Program-made: the position numbers and the translations under genes
Notes under the pieces: generated by a model
Databases searched by the model: none
Seen by the model: the letters and a program-made list of their open reading frames with translations, nothing else
Told to the model about the DNA's origin: nothing
Source of the DNA: Candidatus Competibacter denitrificans Run_A_D11
GTDB lineage: Bacteria > Pseudomonadota > Gammaproteobacteria > Competibacterales > Competibacteraceae
DNA length: 64,000 nt
Assembly: GCF_001051235.1 (NCBI RefSeq)
Contig: NZ_CBTJ020000042.1
Coordinates: 106,550 to 170,549 of the forward strand
Reading direction: 5' to 3'
Part shown: positions 25,890 through 35,781 of the stretch, piece by piece
Numbering within the stretch: the first letter of the stretch is position 1
Layout of the letters: the number at the start of each line of letters is the position of its first letter

Positions 25890-27266
25890 TCAACGCAATA
25901 CCAGCAGCAGTTCCTCCCGCCCGCGCAACAGGTTCAGTAGCAATCCTTCGCTATCAGCCGCCAGTTGTTGCATTTCGGCAATGCTGGCAATCGCTTGACG
26001 GTTGACGGCCAAGATCAGGTCATTCTTGCGTAAACCCGCGCGGGCAGCGGCACTGCCGGATTCGACATTGGCAACGACAACCCCCTTTGCCTGCCCAGCC
26101 AGGGGTGAATTGGGACTGATATCTTCAAAAGTCGCTCCACTCAGCCGACTGTTGAGCGCTTGGCCGTCGATTTTGGCCGAGACGTATTCGCCGACTTTGG
26201 CCTCAATCGTCTGGGGGACGCCCTCGCGTAGGATATCGAGGCGGATCGCTTCACCGACTTCCAGCAGGCCGATGGCATTGCGCAAGGCACCGCCGTCACG
26301 TACCGGCCGACCATTGATATTAAGCACCACATCGCCTTCCTTCAGGCCCGCGCGGGCAGCGGCGGAACGAGGACTGACTTGGGCGATCACCGCCCCTTGG
26401 TCGGTCGGCAGCTTAAAAGCCCGCGCCAGTTCAGGGGTGAGATCCTGCACTGAAACGCCCAGTTGGCCGCGTCGAACCGAGCCATGCTCGACGATATGGT
26501 TCATGGTGCGGGCAGCCATATTGGCGGGAATGGCAAAACCGATACCGACATTGCCGCCACCGGGTGCGATGATCGCGGTATTGATGCCCACCAATTCACC
26601 GCGCAAGTTCACCAGGGCGCCCCCCGAATTGCCGGGATTGATCGAGGCATCGGTTTGGATGAAATCTTCATAACCCTGAATGCCAAGCCCGGAGCGCCCC
26701 AACGCGCTGATGATGCCGGAGGTAACGGTTTGCCCCAGACCGAACGGATTGCCGATAGCAACGACGAAATCACCGACCCGCAGCGCATCGGAGTCGGCCA
26801 GGGTGAGTGCGGTCAGGTTGTTGCTGGGGATCTGAATCACCGCCACGTCGCTTTCCCGGTCGGAACCGATGACCTTGGCGTCGAGTTTGCGGCGGTCACG
26901 CAAGGTCACAGTGATTTTATCAGCACCGTCAATCACATGGTGATTGGTGAGGATATAACCCCGCCGCGCATCCACCACCACCCCGGAGCCAACGCTTTGT
27001 GACTTGCGCTCGCGCGGTTGGTCGGGGATGTTGAAGAAACGGCGGAAGAACGGATCATCCAGTAAGGGATTGCGCGCCGCCATCCGGCTTTCAGTAGCGA
27101 TATTCACCACCGCCGGTGTCGCCCTTTCCAACATGGGGGCCAAGGTCGGCAAAGCTTGGCCATCGACTGCGATGGGTAAAGCCGATTGCGCCAGGGAAGG
27201 TGTGAGACAACCCAGGCTTAAGGCCAGCAAGCCAGCCGACAACAGCGCGCGTGAGATCTTGACCAC
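25890..27266 (-). CDS. degQ: Periplasmic Do-like serine protease (DegQ/DegP)
   Basis: 458 residues. The signal peptide ends near SLAQS (~residue 28). The trypsin-like domain has the triad His110 (TNHHV), Asp140 (SDVAVI) and Ser214 (GNSGGAL). Two PDZ domains follow (~270-360 and ~375-455). DegQ-type proteases degrade or refold damaged periplasmic proteins. It is the third gene of an Hsp20-CbpA-DegQ run preceded by a sigma-32 promoter, so part of its expression is probably heat-induced even though it acts in a different compartment from the other two. Confidence 0.94.
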   Translation of the reverse strand: MVKISRALLSAGLLALSLGCLTPSLAQSALPIAVDGQALPTLAPMLERATPAVVNIATESRMAARNPLLDDPFFRRFFNIPDQPRERKSQSVGSGVVVDARRGYILTNHHVIDGADKITVTLRDRRKLDAKVIGSDRESDVAVIQIPSNNLTALTLADSDALRVGDFVVAIGNPFGLGQTVTSGIISALGRSGLGIQGYEDFIQTDASINPGNSGGALVNLRGELVGINTAIIAPGGGNVGIGFAIPANMAARTMNHIVEHGSVRRGQLGVSVQDLTPELARAFKLPTDQGAVIAQVSPRSAAARAGLKEGDVVLNINGRPVRDGGALRNAIGLLEVGEAIRLDILREGVPQTIEAKVGEYVSAKIDGQALNSRLSGATFEDISPNSPLAGQAKGVVVANVESGSAAARAGLRKNDLILAVNRQAIASIAEMQQLAADSEGLLLNLLRGREELLLVLR

Positions 27267-27317
27267 TGGAGAACTCCCTTAAGACTGAAATTGATGACAA
27301 CGAGCCGTCAGGCGACA

Positions 27318-28292
27318 TTATTTAGGCCAGCGCGGGCGCGGGTCGAACGGCAAGTCTCGCGCCATGCGCTGGAATAGATCGCGGGCTGTTTCGCTGTCGG
27401 CCGGCGGATTGACGATATGCAATACCGCGAGCTGATCGCCTGGCGGCTGACCTGGCAAGCCGCGACCGCGCAGCCGCAAGGTTTGGCCGTGGTGGGCATT
27501 GGCGGGGACATTGATTGACACCGAACCGCCAAGCGTTGGTATCTCGATCTTACCGCCCAGGGCTGCTTCCCATGGCGCCAGCGGCAGATCAAGGCTCACA
27601 TCGCGCCCCTGAACCCGGTAGAGCGGGTGGGCTTTAATGGTCAGCTCCAACAGCAGATCACCATTGGGACGACCGCCGCCACCGGGCCGGCCTTGACCGC
27701 TTAAGCGGATCTTTTGCCCACTGATGACGCCAGTGGGGATTTTGACATTCAAGGTGCGCGGGCGGGTGACGATTTGACCGCTGGCGTCGCGTTCCTGGGA
27801 TTGTAATTGCAGGGCGCGCGTACCGCCGCGATACGCTTCTTCCAGGGTGATTTCCAGCGGCACCGTCTGGCTTTCGCCACCGGCTTGAAAGCCACGCGCA
27901 CCCGCAAAGCCGCCGCCCATGCCACCCGTGCCGCCCATGCCGCCCATGCCACCTAAACCGCCGAACAACGATTCGAAGAAATCGCTGAAATTACCGCCAC
28001 CGAAGCCGCCGGGGTGGAAACCGCCCTGGCTCTTACCCGACCAGCCGGGCGGCGGCCTGAATTCTTGGCCAGCGCGCCAGTTGTTGCCCAACTGGTCGTA
28101 AGCGGCGCGCTTTTCCGCATCGCGCAACACCTCGTAAGCTTCCGCCACCTCTTTGAAGCGCTCTTCAGCACCGGCCTCCGCGCTTACATCGGGGTGGTAT
28201 TTACGGGCCAGCCGACGATAGGCGCGCTTGATGTCCTCTGCCGAAGCATCGCGGCTTACGCCAAGAATTTGATAATAATCCCGATATTTCAT
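27318..28292 (-). CDS. cbpA: DnaJ-class co-chaperone CbpA
   Basis: 324 residues. The J domain (~1-70) holds the HPD motif in RKYHPDVS that stimulates DnaK. A Gly/Phe/Met-rich linker follows (~85-140, with near-repeats of GGMGG). Two substrate-binding beta domains follow, and no zinc-finger cysteines are present, which identifies CbpA rather than DnaJ. It lies between the Hsp20 and DegQ genes and is likely in the same heat-shock transcription unit. Confidence 0.94.
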   Translation of the reverse strand: MKYRDYYQILGVSRDASAEDIKRAYRRLARKYHPDVSAEAGAEERFKEVAEAYEVLRDAEKRAAYDQLGNNWRAGQEFRPPPGWSGKSQGGFHPGGFGGGNFSDFFESLFGGLGGMGGMGGTGGMGGGFAGARGFQAGGESQTVPLEITLEEAYRGGTRALQLQSQERDASGQIVTRPRTLNVKIPTGVISGQKIRLSGQGRPGGGGRPNGDLLLELTIKAHPLYRVQGRDVSLDLPLAPWEAALGGKIEIPTLGGSVSINVPANAHHGQTLRLRGRGLPGQPPGDQLAVLHIVNPPADSETARDLFQRMARDLPFDPRPRWPK

Positions 28293-28300
28293 TGGCTCAC

Positions 28301-28332
28301 TCTCCCCCTCCGCAAGGGAGGGGGTTGAGGGG
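28301..28332. repeat. Palindromic intergenic repeat, copy 4
   Basis: A ccccctccgcaagggagggg-type palindrome between the Hsp20 and cbpA genes, of the same family as those near 9437, 17073, 20106 and 60104. Confidence 0.75.
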
Positions 28333-28343
28333 CGAAGGCGATG

Positions 28344-28787
28344 TTAACCTTCGACCTTGATGGTGCGCGACAGGGTATGTGTCGCCTTGGGGATGCCGAT
28401 TTCTAAAACGCCGTGCGCGCTGCGCGCAGCGATTTGTGCCAGGTCGGCGGTATCCGGCAGGCTGAAACGACGATAGAAACTGCCGCAGGGCCGCTCGACC
28501 CGACTGTAGCCGGCCCGGTTCTCGCGGGTTTCGCCAGCGCGATTGCCACGGATGGTCAGGATACCGTTTTCGGCGATAATTTCGATATCTTTGGGATCGA
28601 CGCCAGGAATATCGGCGCGCAAGATGTAGCGGTCTTTTTCCTCCTTGATGTCTACCGCCGGAATCCAGTCGCAGGTGGCGACGCTGGATTGGTCATCGCT
28701 GGTGGTGGCATAAGGCTCAAATAACCGATCCAGTTCCTTGCGTAGGTGCTGGATGTGATGCCAAGGTTCATAACGGTTTGGATTCAT
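28344..28787 (-). CDS. Small heat-shock protein (Hsp20/alpha-crystallin)
   Basis: 147 residues with the alpha-crystallin domain at ~40-140: VDIKEEKDRYILRADIPGVDPKDIEI, then GTR-like FYRRFSLPD and the closing GVLEIGIPK. These holdases bind unfolding proteins until DnaK/CbpA refold them. It is the first gene of the chaperone run and has a near-perfect sigma-32 promoter 41-68 bases ahead of its ATG. Confidence 0.94.
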   Translation of the reverse strand: MNPNRYEPWHHIQHLRKELDRLFEPYATTSDDQSSVATCDWIPAVDIKEEKDRYILRADIPGVDPKDIEIIAENGILTIRGNRAGETRENRAGYSRVERPCGSFYRRFSLPDTADLAQIAARSAHGVLEIGIPKATHTLSRTIKVEG

Positions 28788-28827
28788 GGCTGAAACCTCA
28801 TTGAACTGGAGTGGATTCTTGGTGTGA

Positions 28828-28855
28828 AAATGGGGTCCGCGTGGCGGATTTCAAG
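28828..28855 (-). promoter_or_regulatory. Sigma-32 (RpoH) heat-shock promoter
   Basis: On the minus strand the -35 CTTGAAA (28849-28855) and -10 CCCCATTT (28828-28835) are separated by 13 bases. This matches the RpoH consensus CTTGAAA-N11-16-CCCCATNT exactly. Transcription would start ~35 bases before the Hsp20 ATG. Confidence 0.92.
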
Positions 28856-28911
28856 TTTTTCCGGTCCATTTTTATGGGTCGCCAGAGCGTATTTTGCTAT
28901 AGGTAACGTCA

Positions 28912-29430
28912 ATGAATGAACGCGAGTTTCTCCCGCTGGCCATCGCGGTGCTAACGGTCTCTGACACACGAACCGAAGCGGATGATGAGTCTGGCCGCAC
29001 CTTGGTTGAGCGATTGACCGCCGCGGGCCATCGGTTGGCACAGCGGGCCATCGTCCCTGACAACATTTATCGCATCCGGGCGGTACTGTCGGGATGGATC
29101 GCCGATCCGCAGATACAGGTTATCTTGACGACCGGCGGGACCGGGGTGACCGGTCGTGACAGTACGCCGGAAGCGGTTCGACCGTTGTTTGATAAAGAAC
29201 TCGGTGGTTTCGGTGAACTGTTCCGAATGTTGTCGTGGGAAGAGATCGGCACGGCCACCTTGCAATCGCGGGCATTGGGCGGCTTGGCCAATGCGACCTT
29301 CATTTTTTGTTTGCCCGGTTCTGCCGGGGCGTGTCGCACCGGCTGGGATCGAATCCTGCGAACGCAGTTGGATATCCGTACCCAGCCGTGCAATTTTGTC
29401 GAATTGCTGCCGCGCTTGCGGGAGCGCTAA
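28912..29430 (+). CDS. moaB: Molybdenum cofactor biosynthesis protein MoaB
   Basis: 172 residues of the MoaB/MogA fold. [17 protein letters not shown] near the N-terminus, [17 protein letters not shown] (~residues 69-85) and [15 protein letters not shown] (~130-145) are the nucleotide/pterin-binding signatures. It adenylylates molybdopterin before metal insertion in organisms that use MoaB this way. It is divergent from the heat-shock operon and followed after 3 bases by purU. Confidence 0.93.
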   Translation: MNEREFLPLAIAVLTVSDTRTEADDESGRTLVERLTAAGHRLAQRAIVPDNIYRIRAVLSGWIADPQIQVILTTGGTGVTGRDSTPEAVRPLFDKELGGFGELFRMLSWEEIGTATLQSRALGGLANATFIFCLPGSAGACRTGWDRILRTQLDIRTQPCNFVELLPRLRER

Positions 29431-29433
29431 AAG

Positions 29434-30282
29434 ATGCAAATTCTGCGCTATAGCCTGACCATCACCTGCCCGGATCAAGTGGGGATTGTGGCCGCCGTGT
29501 CGGGTTTATTGGCGGGCCATCATGGCAACATCATTGAGTCTGATCAGTTCAGCGACACCGAATCTGGCCGGTTCTTCATGCGTTTGGTGTTCGATCTCGA
29601 TGCCGCTACCGAACCGGCGCTGCTGGCGGATTTTGGGGTGCTGGCCGGCCGTTTCCAGATGGTTTGGCGCCTCTATGACCCGCGTCGCTTGCCGCGAGTC
29701 ATGATCCTGGTGTCGAAGGCGGAACATTGTCTGAACGATTTGTTGTACCGGCATCGAACCGGCGCGCTGCGAATGGACATCACCGCCATCGTTTCCAATC
29801 ACCGCTACTTGGCGCATCTGGCCGAATGGCACGCCTTGCCGTTTCATCATTTGCCTCTGGGACCGGTTAAGGCGCAGCAGGAGCGGCAAATCCTGGATCT
29901 GGTGGAGCAAACCGGCACCGAACTGGTAGTGCTCGCTCGCTACATGCAAATCCTGTCACCGGAGTTGTGTGCGGCGCTGGCCGGTCGGGCGATCAATATT
30001 CATCACTCTTTCTTACCGGGGTTTAAAGGCGCCAAGCCTTACCATCAGGCGTACACCCGTGGGGTCAAGCTGATCGGCGCGACCGCCCATTTCGTGACCG
30101 CCAATCTTGATGAGGGGCCGATCATTGAGCAGGAAGTGGAGCGGGTCGATCATGCCCAGACGGCGGAACACCTGGCCGCCGTCGGCCGCGATATTGAAAA
30201 CATCGTCCTGGCGCGTGCGTTGCACTATTACCTGGAGCGACGGGTTTTTCTCAATGGTGACAAGACCGTGGTGCTGCGCTAG
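29434..30282 (+). CDS. purU: Formyltetrahydrofolate deformylase
   Basis: 282 residues: an N-terminal ACT domain (~5-80, SLTITCPDQVGIVAAVSG) and a C-terminal formyltransferase fold with INIHHSFLPGFKGAKPYHQA and TAHFVTANLDEGPII carrying the Asn/His/Asp catalytic set. It hydrolyses 10-formyl-THF to formate and THF, balancing one-carbon pools. It is tightly packed behind moaB. Confidence 0.95.
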   Translation: MQILRYSLTITCPDQVGIVAAVSGLLAGHHGNIIESDQFSDTESGRFFMRLVFDLDAATEPALLADFGVLAGRFQMVWRLYDPRRLPRVMILVSKAEHCLNDLLYRHRTGALRMDITAIVSNHRYLAHLAEWHALPFHHLPLGPVKAQQERQILDLVEQTGTELVVLARYMQILSPELCAALAGRAINIHHSFLPGFKGAKPYHQAYTRGVKLIGATAHFVTANLDEGPIIEQEVERVDHAQTAEHLAAVGRDIENIVLARALHYYLERRVFLNGDKTVVLR

Positions 30283-30303
30283 GGCTAACGCCGGAGTTGC
30301 TGC

Positions 30304-30993
30304 GTGGAGCCATTGAGCCTTTTTTTCGCTGCCTGGCTGGTTGGCCTGACCGGTGGCGTCCATTGTTTCGGCATGTGTGGCGGCATCGTGGGCGCGGTCA
30401 CTCTGGGTTTGCCGGCAATGCCTGGATCAATGCTACAGGGCCGATTAGCCTATCTGCTCGCTTATAACGGCGGCCGCATCGCCAGCTATGTCAGCGCCGG
30501 AATGCTGGCCGGCGGGGTAGGGGCGTGGGCGGCTCACCTGATGGCTGTTCATCGTGCGCAATTGGCGTTGCAAGTTCTGGCGGGCCTGTTCATGGTGCTG
30601 CTGGGACTGTATATCGGCGGTTGGTGGCGGGTGCTCGGTCGGTTGGAGGAAGCGGGTGGTCGGCTGTGGCGGCGGATTGAGCCGCTGGGTCGCCGATGGC
30701 TGCCAGTTCGCACACCCGCTCAAGCCTTCGGGGTCGGTCTGGTATGGGGCTGGCTGCCGTGCGGGCTGGTTTACAGTGTGCTGGTTTGGGCCATCGGCTC
30801 CGGCGGGGCGGTGCAGGGGGGGTTGTTGCTGCTGAGCTTCGGGTTGGGCACCTTGCCGGTGCTGCTGGCGATGGGTACTGTCGCAGCGGCGCTAGCGGGT
30901 TTTTTGCGCCGACCGTGGGTTCGTTACACCGCCGGCGCGCTGATTGCGGCGTTTGGCGGTCATAAGGTCTGGGTCGCCGTGGCCGCTGCCTAG
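30304..30993 (+). CDS. TauE/SafE-type membrane protein with HCFGMCGG motif
   Basis: 229 residues from a GTG start, six predicted membrane helices. The first loop has HCFGMCGG, the hallmark of the bacterial group often encoded beside cytochrome oxidase/Ccm genes and annotated as sulfite exporter or cytochrome biogenesis protein. The paired cysteines suggest a role in metal or thiol handling at the membrane rather than a proven transport function. It lies 21 bases after purU and may share its transcript. Confidence 0.85.
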   Translation: MEPLSLFFAAWLVGLTGGVHCFGMCGGIVGAVTLGLPAMPGSMLQGRLAYLLAYNGGRIASYVSAGMLAGGVGAWAAHLMAVHRAQLALQVLAGLFMVLLGLYIGGWWRVLGRLEEAGGRLWRRIEPLGRRWLPVRTPAQAFGVGLVWGWLPCGLVYSVLVWAIGSGGAVQGGLLLLSFGLGTLPVLLAMGTVAAALAGFLRRPWVRYTAGALIAAFGGHKVWVAVAAA

Positions 30994-31126
30994 CAAACCC
31001 TGCCGGCTCGCTTCCTGTCCCTGCTGCGTAACGGTGGGAGATCATGGGTGATGGGCTATGCCGGAGTGCTTTTGAAAACTATAGTTTCTTGACCACCCCA
31101 TCGCACTGCGCGCAGGAATACCCTTC

Positions 31127-32338
31127 ATGTTCCACACCTTAAAAAGACCCGATATCCTGGTGACGACCTTGGCCGCCGCTGGGATTTTGATGGTGACGAT
31201 GGGCGCGCGGCAATCGCTCGGCTTGTTCGTTAGTCCACTGGATACCGCGACTGGACTTGGGGTGGTCACGATCAGCCTGGCTCTAGCCATCGGGCAATTC
31301 ACCTGGGGTGCGATTCAACCGATTGCCGGCGCGTTCGCCGACCGTTACGGCCCCCGCGCGGTGCTGATTGGTGGTTTGCTGATTATGGCGCTCGGCAGTG
31401 CCATCACGCCCTTCATGCAGTCTGGATTCGGGCTGATTGTCTCCCTGGGGTTGTTGTCGGCCATCGGTTCGGGGGCGGGGAGTTTCTCGGTGCTGATTGG
31501 GGCAGCGGCGCAACGGATGCCGGCCGAAGCGCGCGGTGCTGCTTCCGGTGTGATTAATGCCGGCGGCTCGTTCGGCCAGTTCGTGTTCGCGCCGGTTATG
31601 CAAAAGTTGATTCAGAGCGTCGGCTGGATGGGCGCGCTGTGGGCGATGGCGGTGTTGATCCTGAGCGCGTTGCCGCTGGTTGGTAAACTCACTAAGCCGA
31701 TAACCGCACCAGTCAGCCATACTCAGGAAGATACCGGCGTGATGTGCGCCCTGCGCGATGCGCTGGGTAATCCCAGCTATCTGCTGCTTCACGCCGGTTT
31801 TTTTACCTGCGGTCTGCACATCGCCTTCTTGGTCACTCATCTGCCGGGTGAGGTCCAGCTTTGCGGGTTGCCGGCCGCCGTTGCCAGTTGGTCACTGGCC
31901 ATTATTGGCTTGGCGAATGTCTTCGGTAGCCTTTATGCCGGCTGGTGCGTTTCCCGCTACCGCAGCAAATACGTGTTGGCGATGATGTACGGTTCACGGG
32001 CGTTGCTGATTGCATGGTATCTGATGATGCCGCGCACCGAGTGGGTGTATTACCTGTTCGCCGCGGGTTTGGGATTTACCTGGCTGGCGACCGTGCCGCC
32101 AACGGCGGCTATCGTTGGCAAGCTGTTTGGCATTCGCTATATGGCGACCTTGTTCGGATTGACGCTGTTATCGCATCAAATCGGTGGTTTCTTCGGCGCT
32201 TATCTGGGCGGATTGGCGATTACTCATTTCGGTGATTACAACTGGATGTGGTACACCGATATGGCGTTTGCCGCTGCGGCTGCCCTCGTTAATTTGCCGA
32301 TTCGGGAAGCGCCGGTGGTCAGGCCGGCGGTGGCGTGA
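31127..32338 (+). CDS. Major facilitator superfamily transporter
   Basis: 403 residues with twelve hydrophobic helices and the MFS loop motif between helices 2 and 3 (GAFADRYGPRAVLIGG, ~residues 67-82). The style is that of the oxalate-formate-antiporter/monocarboxylate group, but the substrate cannot be assigned. It is a single gene with its own upstream region and is convergent with hsdR. Confidence 0.88.
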   Translation: MFHTLKRPDILVTTLAAAGILMVTMGARQSLGLFVSPLDTATGLGVVTISLALAIGQFTWGAIQPIAGAFADRYGPRAVLIGGLLIMALGSAITPFMQSGFGLIVSLGLLSAIGSGAGSFSVLIGAAAQRMPAEARGAASGVINAGGSFGQFVFAPVMQKLIQSVGWMGALWAMAVLILSALPLVGKLTKPITAPVSHTQEDTGVMCALRDALGNPSYLLLHAGFFTCGLHIAFLVTHLPGEVQLCGLPAAVASWSLAIIGLANVFGSLYAGWCVSRYRSKYVLAMMYGSRALLIAWYLMMPRTEWVYYLFAAGLGFTWLATVPPTAAIVGKLFGIRYMATLFGLTLLSHQIGGFFGAYLGGLAITHFGDYNWMWYTDMAFAAAAALVNLPIREAPVVRPAVA

Positions 32339-32433
32339 GCTGGCGCCCGTGCTCGCTCGGAACCGTATTGCGGCAGAGCAGGCAGCGACCGTTAACATTG
32401 GAGGGGTTCTTTGCCAGGCGGCCCCGATGTGTG

Positions 32434-35400
32434 TTAGTGGCCCGCCTTCTTCGCTGCCGAAATCCGCTGATAAACCTGACTGCCCAGCCACTTTGATACT
32501 AACTCCTGTAGATCTGGTTTACCCATGTAGTCGGTGAATAACTCCTCGTTCATCTCCATCCGCTCAATGAATAAAGACTCCAGCACCTGCCGGAACACGA
32601 GTTGGAATTTGTCGAGCGAGTTGACCTCAGCCGCTTTCTGCAACGACTCATTCAGGCTCGCCGCTTCGGCGATCTGATCGAAGAACAGTTGATCCGCTTC
32701 ATTCAGCTCACCACCGAAGCGCTGATTGATGAGATCGATCAGGCGAGATAACGCAACATGATCTTCGCGCACCATGCCCGATCCGACCTCGCGCGGGCCA
32801 TCCAGCGGTTTGGCATAGCCCTCGTTGAGGCTGATTGAACCTTCACTGATTTTCTGCAACCGGTAGTAATCGAGTTCGACCTCTTCATCGAACTGATAGC
32901 CCGGCCCATTCTTGCGCTTGGGCAGCTTCAGCGCCAGGTATCGCAGATAGGTGAACAGCTTTTCCAGGTCGCTGTCCTGATAGGGAATCACCTGGCTTAG
33001 AAAACTGTAGAGATTGCGGAACGCCTGCACCTTGCCACGCCATAGCTCGGCCTCTTCTTCTGCTGTGTTCTGCAACTCGGCAAAGCGGGTGACGGCCTGA
33101 TCGAGAACCGCATTCATCATCTTATGGTCGCCGGTGCTCTGTCGGCGTTTGGGAGCAAAGAAGAGGTTTGAAAACTCGATGACCTCGGTATGCAGATAGA
33201 TCCCAGAGGCATCCAGTTCGGCGTTGACTTCGTAGAGCCTGTTCGGATCAACTTGCTCACCCATCACCGAGCCTTCGTAGTACTGGCGAAACGCTTCCTG
33301 GATTTCTCCTGGCTCGTTGACAAAATCCAGCACGAAGGTGTCGTCCTTGAGCGGGTGGGTACGGTTCAAGCGCGATAGGGTCTGCACAGCCTGAATACCC
33401 GCGAGGCGCTTGTCCACGTACATCGTGTGCAGCAGCGGTTGATCGAAGCCGGTCTGGTACTTCTCGGCGACCAGCAGCAGGCGGAAATCGGGTTTGGCGA
33501 AGGTATCGGGCAGTGCCTTCTCCTTGAGGCCGCCGTTCATCTCGACTTCGGTGTAAGTCTGCTCCGGTAGCTTGTCGTCTTCCACCGTGCCCGAAAAGGC
33601 CACCAGCGTCTTGATGGGGTAGCCCTTCTCTTTGATGTAGCTGTCGAATTCCTGCTTGTAGCGCACCGCCTCCAGCCGCGAGCCAGTGACCACCATGGCC
33701 TTGGCATGACAGCCGATCTTGTGGCGGGTGAAGTGCTGGAAATGTTCGACCATCACTTCGGTCTTCTGGCCAATGTTGTGCGGGTGCAGGCGCATGAACC
33801 GCGCCAGTGCCTTAACCGCTTTCTTGCGCTCGACGTTGGGGTCGTCCTCGGCTTTCTTGATCAGCTTGTAGTAGGTTTTGTAGGTGACGTAGTTTTTCAG
33901 CACATCCTCAATGAAACCTTCCTCAATGGCTTGGCGCATGGTGTAGCGATGGAAGGGTTCACCGTTGCGGCCAAAGATCGCCAGCGTTTTGTGTTTGGGC
34001 GTGGCGGTGAAGGCGAAAAAGCTCATGTTCGGCTGTTGGCCGCGCTTGGCCATGGAATGAAACAGGCGCTCCAATTCGATTTCGCCTTCCTCCTTGGCCA
34101 TCTCCTGGGCTTTGTTGCGCAGCTCAGTGCCGCCCAGCACCCCCTTCAACTCGGTCGCCGTTTCGCCGGATTGAGAGCTGTGCGCCTCGTCGATGATGAC
34201 AGCGTACTTGCGGGTCGGCAGATGGTTTTTACCGCCTTCCCCTCGTTCTTCGCTCAGCTTGGCGAGTTGCCCGGAGACGAAGGGGAACTTTTGCAGCGTG
34301 GTGATGATGATCGGCACGCCGGCGGCCAGCGCCTCCGCCAGTTGGCGCGAGTCTTCGTCGATCTTCTGCACCACGCCCTGGCGGTGGTCGAACTGGTAGA
34401 TGGTATTTTGCAACTGGCGATCCAACACCACCCGGTCGGTGATCACTACCACGCTGTCGAACAGCCGTTCGTCACGCTGGTTGTGCAGGCTGGACAGCCG
34501 ATGCGCCAGCCAGGCGATGGTGTTGCTCTTGCCGCTGCCGGCCGAGTGTTCGACCAGGTAGTTATGCCCCACACCTTCGCTGGCGGCAGTCGCCACCATC
34601 TGGCGCACCGCCTGCAATTGGTGATAGCGCGGAAAGATCAGGCTTTCCTTGCACACCTTCTTGCCGTCGTCTGTCGTCTTTTGCGGCCACCGTCCCTGGA
34701 GGCCATCCTTCGGGCCAGCCTGCGGCTGTCCAAATTCGTTCCAGACGACTTTGTCTTCCACATCAAGATGCAGGAAGCGGGCGAGCAGATCGAGCAGGCT
34801 GTCGCGTTGCAGCACCTCTTCCCACAGGTAAGCGGTTTTGTAGTTGCGCCCTTCGCGGTCGGGCGGGTTGCCGGCGCCACCGTCCATGCCCCGGTTGAAG
34901 GGCAGAAAGATGGTGGATGAACCGGCCAGGCGGGTGGCCATGTGGGCCTCTTCGGTATCCACCGCAAAATGCACCAGCGCGCGTTTGGTGAACACGAAGA
35001 TGGGTTCACGCGGGTCGCGGTCGTGGCGGTATTGGTGGATGGCATTCGCTGCCGTCTGCCCACTCAAGGGGTTCTTGAGTTCTAGCGTCACTATCGGAAG
35101 GCCGTTGACCGACAGCACCACATCCAAGGATTTTTCGTTCCTGGGGCTGAAATGCAACTGGCGGGTCAGCCCCAGCCGATTGGCCTGATAGCGCGCCTCC
35201 AGCTCCGGGTTCAACCCGTGCGCAGGGCGGAAGAAGGCCACCCGCAGTGTGCGGCCGAAGCATTTGAAGCCGTGGCGCAGGGTGGCGAGCGTGCCATGCG
35301 TGTCCAGCCACTTGCACAAGGATTCCAGCACTCGCTCGCCAGTTTGCGTGCCGTGTAGCGCTGCGAGTTTTTCCCACGCCTTGGCCTGAGTCGCTTGAAT

Positions 35401-35532
35401 GAAGCCCAGGGTTTCAGCGGGAAAGAGGGCACGTTCGCGGTCGAAGCCCTTGCCATCGACCCGCGTGTAACCATTGGCCAGCAGAACCGATTCGATGGCG
35501 GTTTCAAAAGCGGCCTCGGAGGTGTGCTTCAT
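32434..35532 (-). CDS. hsdR: Type I restriction endonuclease subunit R
   Basis: 1032 residues, full length. The PD-(D/E)XK nuclease motif is in the first 160 residues (Asp137, and Glu151/Lys153 in LELKN). The SF2 translocase follows: Walker A HSAGSGKSN (~329-337), IIDEAHSS, and downstream helicase motifs such as VEKYQTGFDQPLL. A helical C-terminal region of ~300 residues contacts the methylase. With HsdM and HsdS it cuts unmodified DNA after ATP-driven translocation. It is the last gene of the hsd operon and starts with AAGGAAG six bases ahead of ATG. Confidence 0.96.
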   Translation of the reverse strand: MKHTSEAAFETAIESVLLANGYTRVDGKGFDRERALFPAETLGFIQATQAKAWEKLAALHGTQTGERVLESLCKWLDTHGTLATLRHGFKCFGRTLRVAFFRPAHGLNPELEARYQANRLGLTRQLHFSPRNEKSLDVVLSVNGLPIVTLELKNPLSGQTAANAIHQYRHDRDPREPIFVFTKRALVHFAVDTEEAHMATRLAGSSTIFLPFNRGMDGGAGNPPDREGRNYKTAYLWEEVLQRDSLLDLLARFLHLDVEDKVVWNEFGQPQAGPKDGLQGRWPQKTTDDGKKVCKESLIFPRYHQLQAVRQMVATAASEGVGHNYLVEHSAGSGKSNTIAWLAHRLSSLHNQRDERLFDSVVVITDRVVLDRQLQNTIYQFDHRQGVVQKIDEDSRQLAEALAAGVPIIITTLQKFPFVSGQLAKLSEERGEGGKNHLPTRKYAVIIDEAHSSQSGETATELKGVLGGTELRNKAQEMAKEEGEIELERLFHSMAKRGQQPNMSFFAFTATPKHKTLAIFGRNGEPFHRYTMRQAIEEGFIEDVLKNYVTYKTYYKLIKKAEDDPNVERKKAVKALARFMRLHPHNIGQKTEVMVEHFQHFTRHKIGCHAKAMVVTGSRLEAVRYKQEFDSYIKEKGYPIKTLVAFSGTVEDDKLPEQTYTEVEMNGGLKEKALPDTFAKPDFRLLLVAEKYQTGFDQPLLHTMYVDKRLAGIQAVQTLSRLNRTHPLKDDTFVLDFVNEPGEIQEAFRQYYEGSVMGEQVDPNRLYEVNAELDASGIYLHTEVIEFSNLFFAPKRRQSTGDHKMMNAVLDQAVTRFAELQNTAEEEAELWRGKVQAFRNLYSFLSQVIPYQDSDLEKLFTYLRYLALKLPKRKNGPGYQFDEEVELDYYRLQKISEGSISLNEGYAKPLDGPREVGSGMVREDHVALSRLIDLINQRFGGELNEADQLFFDQIAEAASLNESLQKAAEVNSLDKFQLVFRQVLESLFIERMEMNEELFTDYMGKPDLQELVSKWLGSQVYQRISAAKKAGH

Positions 35533-35560
35533 TTGTCTTCCTTTACTCTTGGGACAGCTT

Positions 35561-35587
35561 AGTTAAAGAAAGCCGTTTTCTTTAACT
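35561..35587. terminator. AT-rich hairpin between antitoxin-like gene and hsdR
   Basis: An 11-bp perfect stem of agttaaagaaa with its complement around a 5-base loop begins at the stop codon of the small gene and lies 29 bases before the hsdR ATG. There is no T-tract on the minus strand, so it may attenuate or protect the transcript rather than end it completely, keeping HsdR levels low. Confidence 0.5.
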
Positions 35588-35781
35588 TAACCGGGACATC
35601 TCCGGGTCTCGCTCGAATCATTCACTTGTTCGTTGACCGGATGACCATTACGCCACGCGACTAACTTGCCATCTCGCATAAGTGCCCGTTTCCGTGCCGT
35701 ACCGGCGGCTCGTTCCATTGCGGCCAGCGCCAGATCGAAATCGTCCTGCGGTTGGTTGGCGGGGCAGTTCTCGTGGTTCAT
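35587..35781 (-). CDS. Small antitoxin-like protein paired with zeta toxin
   Basis: 64 residues, acidic start then AMERAAGTARKRALMRDGKLVAWRNG. The pattern 'helical Ala/Arg-rich segment plus RDGKLV' is typical of the very small proteins encoded beside chromosomal zeta-like kinases and thought to neutralise them. Its ATG overlaps the toxin stop codon by four bases (ATGA), so translation is coupled. No biochemical motif is visible; the assignment rests on size, pattern and partner. Confidence 0.6.
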   Translation of the reverse strand: MNHENCPANQPQDDFDLALAAMERAAGTARKRALMRDGKLVAWRNGHPVNEQVNDSSETRRCPG

